From positions 1 to 64,000 of the forward strand of contig JBIQMS010000003.1 of assembly GCA_044463125.1 (NCBI GenBank): 64,000 bases of DNA, in the 5' to 3' direction. Below the pieces are notes generated by a model. It was given only the letters and a program-made list of their open reading frames with translations, made no database searches and was not told the DNA's origin. How positions within the stretch are numbered: the first letter of the stretch is position 1; every line of letters starts with the position of its first letter. Origin of the DNA: CAYMZZ01 sp044463125 (lineage in GTDB: Bacteria > Bacteroidota > Bacteroidia > Chitinophagales > Chitinophagaceae). Shown here in pieces: positions 9,249 to 19,204 of the stretch. The position numbers and the translations under genes are program-made.

Positions 9249-12068
9249 ATGCGATCTTTTCTACTCTTTATTCTTTTCTTCTTTGTATTTGGATGGGCGG
9301 CACAGGCACAGCGGAATGGCTCTGTGAAAGCGGTGGTATTCGATACCCTTGCCAATAAACCCGTGCCCGATGCTACCATTACCCTGCTGGCAAAGAAGGA
9401 CTCATCGCTGATTAGCTTTAGCATGACCGATAATGGAGGGCGCTTTACGATCAATGAAATAGCCCCCGGTGAATACCGACTCCTTTTTTCCCATGTGGGA
9501 TATCATAGCCATTCGCAGTGGATCAGCATTACCGACAGTACCCGCGATATAGACCTGGGGCGTGTGACCCTCAACGACCGTAGCATTGTTTTAGACGAAG
9601 TGCTGGTGCGTAGCGAAGCTCCACCCGTTACCCTGATCGGCGATACCGTACAATACAATGCCGGCTCCTTTAAAACGCCACCCAATGCCAGTGTGGAGCA
9701 ATTGCTGAAAAAACTACCGGGTGTGCAGGTTGACCGCGACGGCAACGTAAAGGCCCAGGGCGAAAACGTGCGCCGTGTGCTCGTGGATGGCAAGGAGTTT
9801 TTTGGCGATGATCCCAAAATGGCTACCAAGAACCTCCCTGCCGACGCAATCGACAAGGTGCAGGTGTACGACCGCCAAAGCGAGCAATCGCAACTCACCG
9901 GCTTTGATGATGGCAACAGCGAAAAGACCATTAATCTCAAACTGAAAAAAGATAAGAAAAAAGGAAGCTTTGGTAAAGTAATGGCCGGTGCCGGCACCGA
10001 TAACCGGATGGAGGGGCGATTCAATGTGAACTCCTTTAAAGGCGCACGGCAAATGTCGGTAATTGGCATGGGCAACAATACCAATGCCGAAGGCTTCTCC
10101 TTTATGGACATGATGAACTTTTCGGGTGAACTCAGCCGCATGATGCGCGGCAGCGGCGGAGGCAATATCAATATTAATATCTCTTCTTCCGACCCGATGG
10201 CGGGTATGATGGGTGGTAATAACCAGGGTATAAGAACCATCTGGGGTGGCGGTATCAATTACAATAATATCATCGGCAACAAAATCGACTTCACCAGCAA
10301 CTATTTCTACAACCATTTCAATCCCCGCGTGAATACCAGCAGTCGTCGTCAGTACCTCTTGCCCGACTCCTCTTATTTATATGACCGCAATGCCGTTACC
10401 GACAATAAAAGCAATAGTCACCGGCTCAACCTCGGCATTGATTATGTTATCGACACATTTCATTCCATCCGATTCAACCCTTCGTTTGGCTATCAACAAT
10501 CGGCGAACCGCAGCATCAGCGACTATAGTCAGCGGGGAAGTGATGGCACATTGAGTAATGCCGGTTATAACAATATCATCAATGAAAACACAGGTTACAA
10601 TTGGCGGAACGAGATCCTCTTTCGGAAGAAATTTCGCCGCAAAGGGCGTACACTTTCCCTGAATGTGCAAACAACGCTCAATGGATCCGATGGGGAGGGT
10701 AGTCAGGAATCGGTGAATGAGTTTTACGATAGAACCGGCTTGCGTTACCGTACGGACTCCATCAATCAGCAGATACGCAACGAAAGCGAGCTTTGGGGAT
10801 ATAATACCCGACTCGTGTACACAGAGCCCTTATTCCGTCGCTCGCTGATGGAGTTTAGCCTGGGCAATAGCCGCAGCAGGAATACTTCGAACCGCATAAC
10901 CTATGATTACAATAGCGGAAATGGCAAATATGATCAGCTCAACGATTCACTGAGCAATGATTTCGAAAACATATATGGCTATGCCAATGCGGGATTCAGA
11001 ATCCGCACCCAGCAGAGCAAATACAACTACTCAATGGGATTGACCTGGCAAAGGGCCACGCTGGAGGGCAAAGTGCTATCGGGAATTAAGGACACGCTTA
11101 TCGGCAAAACTTTTTACAACCTGCTACCGAATGCGCGCTTTGAATACAAATTCACGCGCTTCAAAAGCCTGACCCTGAATTACCAGGCTACTACTAACCA
11201 GCCTACCGCAACACAACTGCAACCGGTACCTGATATCAGCAACCCCCTTGCCATACGCGAAGGCAATCCTGACCTGAAGCAGGAGCTGACGCATAGTCTG
11301 CGGCTGAACTATATGGGGCTGAATCCATTCCGGAATAAGAACCTGTTTATTTTCCTGAACCTGATGCGGACGGATAACAAAATTGTGAATAGCGACTCAC
11401 TCTTCAGCAATGGCGTGCGCAAAACCAGGCCGGTGAATGTGGACGGAGTGTATAATCTCAGTGCCGATATAAACCTGGGGCTTCCCGCCCGGATCTGGAA
11501 GGGAAATTTAGAAATTGGTACCAATACTTCTTATTATCGCGGGCAACAATTCATCAACGGCGAAGGCAATACCATCAGCAACTGGAGTATTGGCCCACGC
11601 CTGCGGGCGGAAATGAACCCACATGAAAAGCTGAACCTTTCCATGAGCCTCGGTGGCAATATTAATTTTGCCCGTTATTCACTACAACCCGCGCTCAACA
11701 ACCAGTTCTTTTCGCAGGAGTATGAGTTGAACCTGGATTGGGAAATGCCCGGGCGATTTTTCTTTAGCACCGATTTTCGCTATATCGTCAACAATCAACT
11801 GGCTGCCGGATTCAATACTCGGGTGCCATTATGGGGTGCCAGCATCAGCAAGCAAATGCTGCGCTGGAACAGGGGTGAATTGAAATTGCGCGTAAATGAT
11901 ATTTTGAATCAGAATGTGGGGGTAAGCCGTAGCAGCAATCAGAACTATATTGAAGACAGCCGTGTCAATATCCTGCGACGCTTCGCTATTCTGAGCTTTA
12001 CCTATAGCCTGAGTAAAACAGGCAGTGGCCAGGAAAGGGGAGGTGGTATGCGCATCATTACCCGCTAG
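9249..12068 (+). CDS. Outer-membrane beta-barrel family protein
   Basis: 939 residues and a clear paralogue of the 5135-8026 protein. It has a signal peptide (about 1-20, ending AAQAQ), a carboxypeptidase-regulatory-like domain (about 24-110), the shared plug block LLKKLPGVQVDRDGN and VDGKEFFGDD, then the barrel. The region after the plug is again Gly/Met-rich (about 298-335), though shorter. Its C-terminal part repeats the ELKLRVNDILNQN block seen in the other copies. No SusD partner is present. The gene is convergent with the AraC regulator at 12082, with only 13 bp between stops. Ligand unknown. Confidence 0.88.
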   Translation: MRSFLLFILFFFVFGWAAQAQRNGSVKAVVFDTLANKPVPDATITLLAKKDSSLISFSMTDNGGRFTINEIAPGEYRLLFSHVGYHSHSQWISITDSTRDIDLGRVTLNDRSIVLDEVLVRSEAPPVTLIGDTVQYNAGSFKTPPNASVEQLLKKLPGVQVDRDGNVKAQGENVRRVLVDGKEFFGDDPKMATKNLPADAIDKVQVYDRQSEQSQLTGFDDGNSEKTINLKLKKDKKKGSFGKVMAGAGTDNRMEGRFNVNSFKGARQMSVIGMGNNTNAEGFSFMDMMNFSGELSRMMRGSGGGNININISSSDPMAGMMGGNNQGIRTIWGGGINYNNIIGNKIDFTSNYFYNHFNPRVNTSSRRQYLLPDSSYLYDRNAVTDNKSNSHRLNLGIDYVIDTFHSIRFNPSFGYQQSANRSISDYSQRGSDGTLSNAGYNNIINENTGYNWRNEILFRKKFRRKGRTLSLNVQTTLNGSDGEGSQESVNEFYDRTGLRYRTDSINQQIRNESELWGYNTRLVYTEPLFRRSLMEFSLGNSRSRNTSNRITYDYNSGNGKYDQLNDSLSNDFENIYGYANAGFRIRTQQSKYNYSMGLTWQRATLEGKVLSGIKDTLIGKTFYNLLPNARFEYKFTRFKSLTLNYQATTNQPTATQLQPVPDISNPLAIREGNPDLKQELTHSLRLNYMGLNPFRNKNLFIFLNLMRTDNKIVNSDSLFSNGVRKTRPVNVDGVYNLSADINLGLPARIWKGNLEIGTNTSYYRGQQFINGEGNTISNWSIGPRLRAEMNPHEKLNLSMSLGGNINFARYSLQPALNNQFFSQEYELNLDWEMPGRFFFSTDFRYIVNNQLAAGFNTRVPLWGASISKQMLRWNRGELKLRVNDILNQNVGVSRSSNQNYIEDSRVNILRRFAILSFTYSLSKTGSGQERGGGMRIITR

Positions 12069-12081
12069 ATAGACGAATGTA

Positions 12082-12963
12082 TTACTGCACACTCCGGAGA
12101 TTTTTCAGCAACTTCAAATGTGGCTGCTGTTGCTTGAGCGTGTTATTGTCGAGGAATTGCTTGAGGTGCTTATAGAAATGGCTGTGATCGTAATAACCAT
12201 AGAGGCGGTGATCAAAGTCTTCGGGTGAGTTGGCCAGGTGGGTGGTGGCTTTACGGATACGCATGATCTGCAATGCCTGCTTGCTGCTGATACCGGTGCA
12301 CATTTCGAAATAGCGCTGTAGTGTACGCGAAGAAATGCCATGGGTTTCTGCCAAATCCTCAATAGAAACCGTGAATCGGTTGCGCTGAAAACAATCCTCA
12401 AGTATGCGACTTACCAGGTGCACGGGGTTCATTGCCCCCTCATAATCGTTGATCAGTTTCAGAAAATAATTGCTAAGGATAGAAATCCTTTCTTCAAAAT
12501 CGCCCGCCTCCTTCACCGCTCGCAACACTTGCACATCCATCAGGTAGCTCAAGGGAAAGATATAGTCCTGGTATTCGGAAAAATCAACCTTTTTTTCAAA
12601 GATGACAGGGGATATGCGGAACTTAATACCAAAAAGGTGATTGCCTGGCTTGTGAAAACATTCGATAGGATTGTAGCGGGGCAAGAAACCATCCGTCTTC
12701 ATGGTAAAGCGCTTATCGCTCACCTGCATCACAAAGGGAGTACCCAGGTTGATCAGGTAAGTATAGCCGATATTCGAGAATTGCGCATCCGAAAAACCCT
12801 TGGGGTATTGTTTCCATAAACGGTCGAAACGGGTTTCCCAGAAAAAGTCAATAAAAGGAGCCAACTGCGCTGTAGGAGGAATGCGGTGGTAATGCTGCTC
12901 AAAATGGTCGATATGGAAGAATTCAATATGCTGCACCGGTAGCCCTAAGATAAAATTTGACAA
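12082..12963 (-). CDS. AraC-family transcriptional regulator
   Basis: 293 residues. The C-terminal third (about 190-270) carries two helix-turn-helix units of the AraC type: SIEDLAETHGISSRTLQRYFE and then the GYYDHSHFYKHLKQF signature. The N-terminal half (about 20-140), with the opening HRIPPTAQLAPFIDFFWE, matches the DUF6597-like sensing domain common in Bacteroidota AraC proteins. It would act as a cytoplasmic DNA-binding regulator of unknown signal. It is convergent with the barrel gene, so it need not control it. Confidence 0.88.
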   Translation of the reverse strand: MSNFILGLPVQHIEFFHIDHFEQHYHRIPPTAQLAPFIDFFWETRFDRLWKQYPKGFSDAQFSNIGYTYLINLGTPFVMQVSDKRFTMKTDGFLPRYNPIECFHKPGNHLFGIKFRISPVIFEKKVDFSEYQDYIFPLSYLMDVQVLRAVKEAGDFEERISILSNYFLKLINDYEGAMNPVHLVSRILEDCFQRNRFTVSIEDLAETHGISSRTLQRYFEMCTGISSKQALQIMRIRKATTHLANSPEDFDHRLYGYYDHSHFYKHLKQFLDNNTLKQQQPHLKLLKNLRSVQ

Positions 12964-13385
12964 AGAGCCGCCCTATGAAAACAGGATGATCGGTAGATAG
13001 AATTTAATAATTTGATAAAAAAAAGAGGATGAAAAATTGACGGCCTTGATTTTTTACCCTAATTTGGCCTGCCTTTCATGCAAAAAAGGTCCTTCCGTAG
13101 AAACGGACTGACCTCTAACGATTGCTTGCCATATGAAAATTCTTCGAAGTAGTACTTGATTCCGGCGAGACCGGATGATTGCAGACTGCTTACTTTGACC
13201 TCTGACGACTTGCCCTTCTTCTAACGATTGCCTGCTGTATGAATTTGTAAGAACGATTACATTGCAAATGTAGGCAGGCTTATCTTTGCTTTCAAGACAA
13301 CTTATCGCGATTTTGAGTATGCCAAACCGCAGTAGGATCGGCTGAAACCCTTGCTGCTGGCCGATTCCATGAAAATTTCTGCCTG
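12964..13385. other. Intergenic region with an imperfect direct repeat
   Basis: This 422-bp gap between divergent genes holds no convincing ORF. A 24-bp direct repeat (13113-13136 and 13220-13243, three mismatches, core TCTAACGATTGC) is visible, with related fragments between the copies. It may contain the promoters of both flanking genes, but no strong TAnnTTTG/TTTG pair was found. Confidence 0.45.
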
Positions 13386-14936
13386 ATGTCCAACCGTTCT
13401 CACGACATATTATTTCAATTGATAAAATCATTGGAAAAGGCCGAAAAGCGCCATTTCAAGCTGTACATCAAGCGGAGTTCGGCTAATGAGGACCTGAAAA
13501 TCATCCGATTGTTTGATGCTTTGGACCGTCAGGAGATATATGATGAAAAATCATTATTAAAAAAGCTGCCGGGTACAGAGAAAAGACAGCTTTATAATCT
13601 CAAGACCCATCTTTACCGGCAGATACTGGCCAGCCTGCGCCTTCTAAAAAGCGCCGATAGTATTGACCTTCAACTGAATGAGCAGTTCGACTATGCTCAT
13701 ATCCTCTACAAAAAGGGGTTGTTTCTTCAAAGTATTAAGATTCTTGAACGTGCTAAAGAAACGGCCCGTACCCACCAGAAGTTTTATTTCCTGGCCCAGG
13801 TGCTGGCCCTGGAGAAGCGGATCGAAAATCTGCATATCACCCGCAGTATTCATACCCGAGCCGAGCAACTGGCGCGCGAAGCCAATGAAATCAGTGGCCA
13901 CATCGATGTAATGGCCCGCCTGAGCAATTTGTCGCTCCTGCTTTTCAGTTGGTTTACCCGCTATGGCCATGCACGTAATGAGCGTGATGAGGCCGGTGTG
14001 CGGGCTTTCATGAAGGATAACCTGCCCGCAAATGTAAATGCCTTCACCGGTTTTTATGAAAGGCTATACCTGTATCAGTGCTATTGTTGGGATGCGTTTA
14101 TCCGCCAGGATTTTTTGCAGTATTACCGTTATGCGCAAAAATGGGTGGATCTGTTTCGTGCCCAGCCGTTGATGATACGCGTGGAAACCAGCCACTATAT
14201 CAAGGGCATGCATTACCTGCTCAATGCGCATTTCGATCTGCGCAATTATCGCGCATTCGATATTACCCTGCGCGAGTTTGAGGCTTTTGCCAAAACCAGC
14301 CGTGTGCAGGAGCACGACAACTTCCGCATTCAGGCTTTTATTTATATCAGCACCGCCAAAATCAATCAGCATTTTATGTTGGGTACTTTTAAGGAAGGAC
14401 TTTCCCTGGTAAAGGGGATTGAAGAGCAATTGCACGAAAACGCCATCTTCCTCGATCCGCATAGGATAATGGTGATGAATTATAAGTTTGCCACATTATA
14501 TTTTGGCAGTGGTGATTACGCAACGGCTATTGATTACCTGCAACGGATTATTAACGAAACCGGCGACCTGCGTACGGACCTGCAATGCTATGCCCGACTG
14601 CTGCACCTGATGGCGCATTACGAAATGGGTAATTACGATATCATTGAGCCGCTCACCAAATCGGTGTACCGCTTTATGGCGAGGATGCAAAACCTCACGG
14701 TGATAGAAGAAGAGATCTTCCGTTTTATCCGTCATTCTTTTCACCATGTATCGCCGCGCAAACTGCGCCCCGAGCTGGAGCGATTTCTACAGAAGATCAA
14801 GCACCTGGAAAAAAACCGCTTCGAAACCCGCTCCTTCGCTTATCTCGATGTAATATCCTGGGTAGAGAGTAAAGTTTACAATAAACCCATGGGTACCATC
14901 ATCCACGAAAAATACCGGGAGAGCAAAAGACGCTGA
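13386..14936 (+). CDS. Helical-repeat (TPR-like) protein of unknown function
   Basis: 516 residues, almost entirely predicted helix, with antiparallel helix pairs of about 35-40 residues that resemble divergent TPR solenoids, for example LYFGSGDYATAIDYLQRIIN near 380. No signal peptide or membrane segment is present, so the protein should be cytoplasmic. The N-terminus (LIKSLEKAEKRHFKLYIKRS) is basic and reminiscent of a family common in Chitinophagaceae and annotated only as hypothetical. It may be a scaffold or regulator, but no enzymatic motif is seen. It is followed 91 bp later by the helicase. Confidence 0.75.
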   Translation: MSNRSHDILFQLIKSLEKAEKRHFKLYIKRSSANEDLKIIRLFDALDRQEIYDEKSLLKKLPGTEKRQLYNLKTHLYRQILASLRLLKSADSIDLQLNEQFDYAHILYKKGLFLQSIKILERAKETARTHQKFYFLAQVLALEKRIENLHITRSIHTRAEQLAREANEISGHIDVMARLSNLSLLLFSWFTRYGHARNERDEAGVRAFMKDNLPANVNAFTGFYERLYLYQCYCWDAFIRQDFLQYYRYAQKWVDLFRAQPLMIRVETSHYIKGMHYLLNAHFDLRNYRAFDITLREFEAFAKTSRVQEHDNFRIQAFIYISTAKINQHFMLGTFKEGLSLVKGIEEQLHENAIFLDPHRIMVMNYKFATLYFGSGDYATAIDYLQRIINETGDLRTDLQCYARLLHLMAHYEMGNYDIIEPLTKSVYRFMARMQNLTVIEEEIFRFIRHSFHHVSPRKLRPELERFLQKIKHLEKNRFETRSFAYLDVISWVESKVYNKPMGTIIHEKYRESKRR

Positions 14937-15027
14937 TCCGGAATTTGTTACCCTTTATCTCCGCATAGGAAAGAATGGTAGGGCCTCTTTTTTGTACCTT
15001 GCAGCTTTACCAAGATTTGAAGCGATT

Positions 15028-17367
15028 ATGGCGAATTACCTGGACGGATTGAATGAAAGGCAGCGCGAAGCGGTATTGCACAGGGACGGTCCCCTCATGA
15101 TTATTGCCGGTGCGGGAAGTGGAAAAACCAAAGTACTCACCACCCGCATCGCCCACCTCATGGCCACTGGCGTAGATGCATTCAATATACTGGCCCTCAC
15201 GTTTACCAATAAAGCCGCCCGCGAAATGAAGGAGCGGATTGAACGTGTTTTAGGCAACAACGAGGCCCGCAACCTCTATATCGGTACATTTCACAGCGTT
15301 TTCGCCCGCATCCTGCGCAGCGAAGCACATAAGATTGGCTATCCCAATAATTTCACCATCTACGATACCGACGACGCGAAAAGCGTGGTGAAAACGGTGG
15401 TAAACGAAATGCAGCTCGACGATAAGCATTACAAACCCAACACCGTTTACAATCGCATTTCCTCTGCCAAAAATGCACTGGTAGGCCCGGCGGATTATGC
15501 CAACGATTTTCATATACAGCAGGAAGACAACCGCGCTAATCGCCCCGCCCTCGCCAAAATATACAGCGCCTACACCCAGCGATGTTTCAAAAACGGCGCG
15601 ATGGACTTTGATGATTTGCTGCTGAAATTTTATGAGCTGCTCACACAGGTACCGGAAGCCCTGAGCAAGTATCAGCAAAAGTTTAAGTATATCCTCATCG
15701 ACGAGTACCAGGATACTAACCCGGCGCAGTATGAGATCATAAAACTGCTGGGTGCCATGCACGAAAATGTGTGCGTGGTGGGTGATGATGCGCAAAGCAT
15801 TTACTCATTCCGGGGCGCCACCATTCAGAACATATTGCAGTTTCAGAAAGACTACGACGAGGTTAAAGTGGTGAAGCTGGAACAGAACTATCGCAGTACA
15901 CAAAATATAATTCATGTAGCCAACGAGGTTATCCGGCGCAACAAGGGGCAGATAGAAAAGTTGTTGTTTACCGAGAACCAGCAGGGCGAAAAGATCAGGC
16001 TGGTGCGCACGATGACGGATAACGACGAAGGAAAATTTGTAGCGGATACCATCCAGGAGCAGAAGTTGCGCAATCATTTTCAAAACCGCGATTTCGCTAT
16101 TCTCTATCGTACCAATGCGCAGAGCCGGGCATTTGAAGAAAGCCTGCGTCGCATGGGTATTCCCTATACCATTTATGGGGGCATCAGCTTTTACCAGCGC
16201 AAGGAGATCAAGGATATGGTAGCCTATCTGCGCCTGCTGGTGAATCCGAAAGACGAAGAAGCGCTCAAGCGCATCATCAATTTTCCCGGAAGGGGAATTG
16301 GAAAAACCACGGTTGACAAGGCTCTGCTTTTGGCGAATACGAATAACATATCGATGTGGGAGGTCCTGGAAAATGCCAGCCAGGCTGGTTTCCGATCTTC
16401 CACACTCGAGGCCATTGAGCAGTTTGTGACCATGATCAAAAGCTTCAGCAGCATGTTGCAGAAGCAGAATGCCTATGAAGTGGCATCGCATGTGGGCAAA
16501 CAAACAGGAATTGTGAAGGAACTATTCAACGATAAGAGCACCGAAGGTGTACAGCGTTATGAAAATATCCAGGAACTGCTCAACTCCATCAAGGAATGGG
16601 TGGAAAGTCCGGATACCGAAGACGGAGAAGTAACCGACAAGAGCCTGGGTGCTTATCTGCAGCAGATTACGCTGCTCACGGATTCGGATCAGAAAGATGC
16701 GAATGCGGATACCGTGAAGCTGATGACCATACACGCCGCCAAGGGGCTGGAATTCGATTGCGTGTTTGCCGCAGGCCTGGAGGAAATGCTTTTCCCCAAT
16801 GCCATGGCCATTAATACCCGAGAGGAGTTGGAAGAGGAGCGTAGGCTTTTTTATGTGGTGATAACGCGCGCCAAGCAACGGCTATGGGTATCTTATGCCA
16901 ACACGCGGTATAAGTTTGGTTCGCTGGTGCAGAATGAGCCCAGCCGCTTTATAGAGGAGTTGCCCGAAGATTTTATAGACCGCAGCTTCGCCGGTGGCGG
17001 CAGCCGCAATTCCGGTTCATTTGGCAGCTCGGCATTTGAACGGATGAACGGCGGTGGCTGGGGTAATGGATCCACCCAAAACTTTGGCGAAGCGCCTGCA
17101 AGGCGCAAGGATACCACGCCGGCCTACCTGAAACCCGCCGCCCTGCAAACCAAAGCCGTGGAGCACAAGCCATCCACCGATTTTGTACCCAGCGATACCA
17201 GCAATCTGCAGCCCGGCCAGAAAGTGGAGCATCAAAAATTTGGTTTTGGCGAAGTGTTGAAGATGGAAGGAGCGGCGCATAATCCCATTGCCACCGTAAA
17301 GTTTGAGCATAATGGCGAAAAGAAGATCATGCTGAACTATGCCAAATTGCGGATCCTGGAAAATTAA
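15028..17367 (+). CDS. pcrA: UvrD/PcrA-type superfamily 1 DNA helicase
   Basis: 779 residues from the ATG at 15028, which begins the family-typical MANYLDGLNERQREAV; the 12 codons upstream do not fit. All SF1A motifs are present: AGAGSGKT (about 30), DEYQDTN (about 225), GDDAQSIYSFRG (about 252), and HAAKGLEFD (about 569). A low-complexity linker leads to a C-terminal Tudor-like tail (about 735-779, HQKFGFGEVLKMEG), which in PcrA contacts RNA polymerase. It unwinds DNA 3'-5' in excision repair and replication-conflict clearance. Nearby uvrB, recA and polA are separately transcribed. Confidence 0.94.
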   Translation: MANYLDGLNERQREAVLHRDGPLMIIAGAGSGKTKVLTTRIAHLMATGVDAFNILALTFTNKAAREMKERIERVLGNNEARNLYIGTFHSVFARILRSEAHKIGYPNNFTIYDTDDAKSVVKTVVNEMQLDDKHYKPNTVYNRISSAKNALVGPADYANDFHIQQEDNRANRPALAKIYSAYTQRCFKNGAMDFDDLLLKFYELLTQVPEALSKYQQKFKYILIDEYQDTNPAQYEIIKLLGAMHENVCVVGDDAQSIYSFRGATIQNILQFQKDYDEVKVVKLEQNYRSTQNIIHVANEVIRRNKGQIEKLLFTENQQGEKIRLVRTMTDNDEGKFVADTIQEQKLRNHFQNRDFAILYRTNAQSRAFEESLRRMGIPYTIYGGISFYQRKEIKDMVAYLRLLVNPKDEEALKRIINFPGRGIGKTTVDKALLLANTNNISMWEVLENASQAGFRSSTLEAIEQFVTMIKSFSSMLQKQNAYEVASHVGKQTGIVKELFNDKSTEGVQRYENIQELLNSIKEWVESPDTEDGEVTDKSLGAYLQQITLLTDSDQKDANADTVKLMTIHAAKGLEFDCVFAAGLEEMLFPNAMAINTREELEEERRLFYVVITRAKQRLWVSYANTRYKFGSLVQNEPSRFIEELPEDFIDRSFAGGGSRNSGSFGSSAFERMNGGGWGNGSTQNFGEAPARRKDTTPAYLKPAALQTKAVEHKPSTDFVPSDTSNLQPGQKVEHQKFGFGEVLKMEGAAHNPIATVKFEHNGEKKIMLNYAKLRILEN

Positions 17368-17408
17368 CGACAGGCCCTGATCCAAAGCCGATACAACCCC
17401 AGCACCTG

Positions 17409-18179
17409 ATGACAGCCCGCAAGCGAAAGAAAAAAAAACTGCTCCGGACCTTATTGATCCTGTTGTTGCTGACAGCATTAGGATGGTTAGGTTATCGTTG
17501 GTTCGCTGTGCGGCAGGCCAGTTTTGTAACCTATCCAGAATTTGGTATTCCCATACCCACTGATTATGCCATTCATGGCATTGATGTGTCGCGTTACCAG
17601 GGCATTATCGGTTGGGAGCAGGTGAAGGAGATGCGGGTGGGCGATATCAGGATAGACTTTGCTTTCATTAAGGCAACCGAAGGCATCGGCAATATGGATC
17701 CCCGTTTTCCGCGCAATTGGCGCCAAAGCCGCCGGAATGATGTGGTGCGGGGCGCGTATCATTTTTTTATTGGTTCGAAAGACGGGCGATTACAGGCGGA
17801 GAATTTCATTAAGCGCGTAGACCTGGAGCCGGGAGATCTGCCGCCGGTATTGGATGTGGAGCAACGCAATGGGGTACCAAAGGCACAATTGCAACGCGAA
17901 GTGCAGGAATGGCTCGATGTGGTGGAGGAACATTACAAAGTGAAGCCGATCATTTATACCAATGTGGACTTTTACCAGCAAAACCTGGGCAGCAATTTTG
18001 ATGAGTACCCCCTTTGGGTGGCGCATTATTATGAAATGCGGCAACCACGTATCCGGCGCGATTGGTTTTTTTGGCAGCATAGCGATCGGGGCCGTGTAAA
18101 TGGCATTCGCCAGCCTGTTGATTTTAATGTATTCAAGGGCGATTCATTAGATTTTAAAGCATTGCTGCTGCCCCGCTGA
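17409..18179 (+). CDS. Glycoside hydrolase family 25 lysozyme
   Basis: 256 residues. A very basic N-terminus and one membrane segment (about 11-28) anchor the protein or form an uncleaved signal. The GH25 barrel follows, with the opening GIDVSRYQG (about 57), FIKATEG (about 88) and the acidic pair LDVEQ (about 153), which supplies the catalytic Asp/Glu. The product would cut the MurNAc-GlcNAc bond of peptidoglycan in the periplasm or at the surface. It starts 41 bp after the helicase gene and could be co-transcribed with it, though functions differ. Confidence 0.9.
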   Translation: MTARKRKKKKLLRTLLILLLLTALGWLGYRWFAVRQASFVTYPEFGIPIPTDYAIHGIDVSRYQGIIGWEQVKEMRVGDIRIDFAFIKATEGIGNMDPRFPRNWRQSRRNDVVRGAYHFFIGSKDGRLQAENFIKRVDLEPGDLPPVLDVEQRNGVPKAQLQREVQEWLDVVEEHYKVKPIIYTNVDFYQQNLGSNFDEYPLWVAHYYEMRQPRIRRDWFFWQHSDRGRVNGIRQPVDFNVFKGDSLDFKALLLPR

Positions 18180-18248
18180 ACAATGCGGAGAGCTAAGTCG
18201 TTATAAAAAGTCCGCCAGCCGGCGACTATTCAACCAAAATTAAAAATC

Positions 18249-18476
18249 ATGGAGCGCAGTTGGGATCCCGATGTGAAGAAGTTTTTTGTCCGCATCATCA
18301 ATACCATTTCCATGGGTTTGATCTGGTTGTTGTCGGCAATAACTGCAGGTCTCTATTTTCGTCTCGCCTATGTGGATGGCCGCCCGGCCATTTGGACGAT
18401 TTTGTATTGGGTGCTGGTGCTGGTCAGTCTGCTATTGCTGATCCGGTATTTTTATAAATTGTGGAAGAAGCCTTAA
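18249..18476 (+). CDS. Small two-segment membrane protein
   Basis: 75 residues with two hydrophobic segments (about 18-38 and 47-66) and a basic C-terminal end. I recognise no family. It starts 69 bp after the lysozyme gene and is followed at once by a 40-bp palindrome, which supports it as the last gene of that transcript. Role unknown. Confidence 0.7.
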   Translation: MERSWDPDVKKFFVRIINTISMGLIWLLSAITAGLYFRLAYVDGRPAIWTILYWVLVLVSLLLLIRYFYKLWKKP

Positions 18477-18477
18477 A

Positions 18478-18517
18478 TTAACACCTGGGAGGTTTTTAAA
18501 AACCTCCCAGGTGTTAA
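18478..18517. terminator. 40-bp perfect palindrome, likely terminator
   Basis: Arms 18478-18497 and 18498-18517 are exact reverse complements, with core AACACCT-GGG-AGGTTTTT. The palindrome begins 2 bp after the stop of the small membrane protein. An element with the same outline but a different central triplet lies at 59446-59506. Confidence 0.75.
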
Positions 18518-18540
18518 GAACCCATCATCCCAATAATACC

Positions 18541-19098
18541 ATGCGAAAAATTATCGGAGCCATCAACATGACGCTCGACGGCGTCTTTGATCATACAGCA
18601 GTGGATCCCGACGAAGAGGTGCATGATCATTATAGCGCCATCCTCAATGACGCGGGTGTTATCCTTTATGGAAGAACCACCTACCAGCTCATGCAGTACT
18701 GGCAGGAACTTCTGCAAAATCCTTCCGGGGAAAAGTCGATGAATGATTTTGCGCGGGCTATTGACCGGGTACCGAAGATCGTTTTTTCGCATACCATGAA
18801 GGAGACAGGATGGAATACTGCAAGCCTTGCTCAACAGCCACTGCAGGAATTAGTGGCCCAATTGAAAAACGAACCCGGCAAAGATATTTTCGTGGGTAGC
18901 CGAAGCCTGATTATCCAACTCATTAATGCTGCTTTGCTGGATGAACTTCAGCTATGCATTCACCCAATGCTGGCGGGCTCTGGCCCGTTATTGTTTGAAG
19001 GCCAGACGGGTCGGACCTTGCTTCAGTTCAAAAAGACAAAGATATTCAAATCCGGGGCGATTGTGTTGTATTATAGTATTGCAAATCTCGGCAATTAA
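18541..19098 (+). CDS. Dihydrofolate reductase-like (RibD C-terminal) protein
   Basis: 185 residues from the ATG at 18541 (MRKIIGAINMTLDGVFDH). The GAINMTLDG opening, a GRTTYQLM segment (about 44) and the GSRSLIIQLINAALLDELQL block (about 120-140) are typical of the RibD C-terminal/DHFR-like reductase family. Members bind NADPH; most single-domain versions such as this one have no known substrate. There is no signal peptide. It stands alone after the palindrome. Confidence 0.85.
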   Translation: MRKIIGAINMTLDGVFDHTAVDPDEEVHDHYSAILNDAGVILYGRTTYQLMQYWQELLQNPSGEKSMNDFARAIDRVPKIVFSHTMKETGWNTASLAQQPLQELVAQLKNEPGKDIFVGSRSLIIQLINAALLDELQLCIHPMLAGSGPLLFEGQTGRTLLQFKKTKIFKSGAIVLYYSIANLGN

Positions 19099-19204
19099 TA
19101 AGCTATCAGGATTTAAATGAAGCTAACTGATTGCGAACAATTGTATTATTCAACGCTTGCATATCTATGCTATGTTAATACAGAAATGCACAAACAAGAC
19201 ATAA

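Noticed and set aside
13054..13431. 125-codon minus-strand frame upstream of the helical-repeat gene
   Set aside because: It overlaps the start of the well-supported gene at 13386 and contains the direct repeats; no family resemblance.
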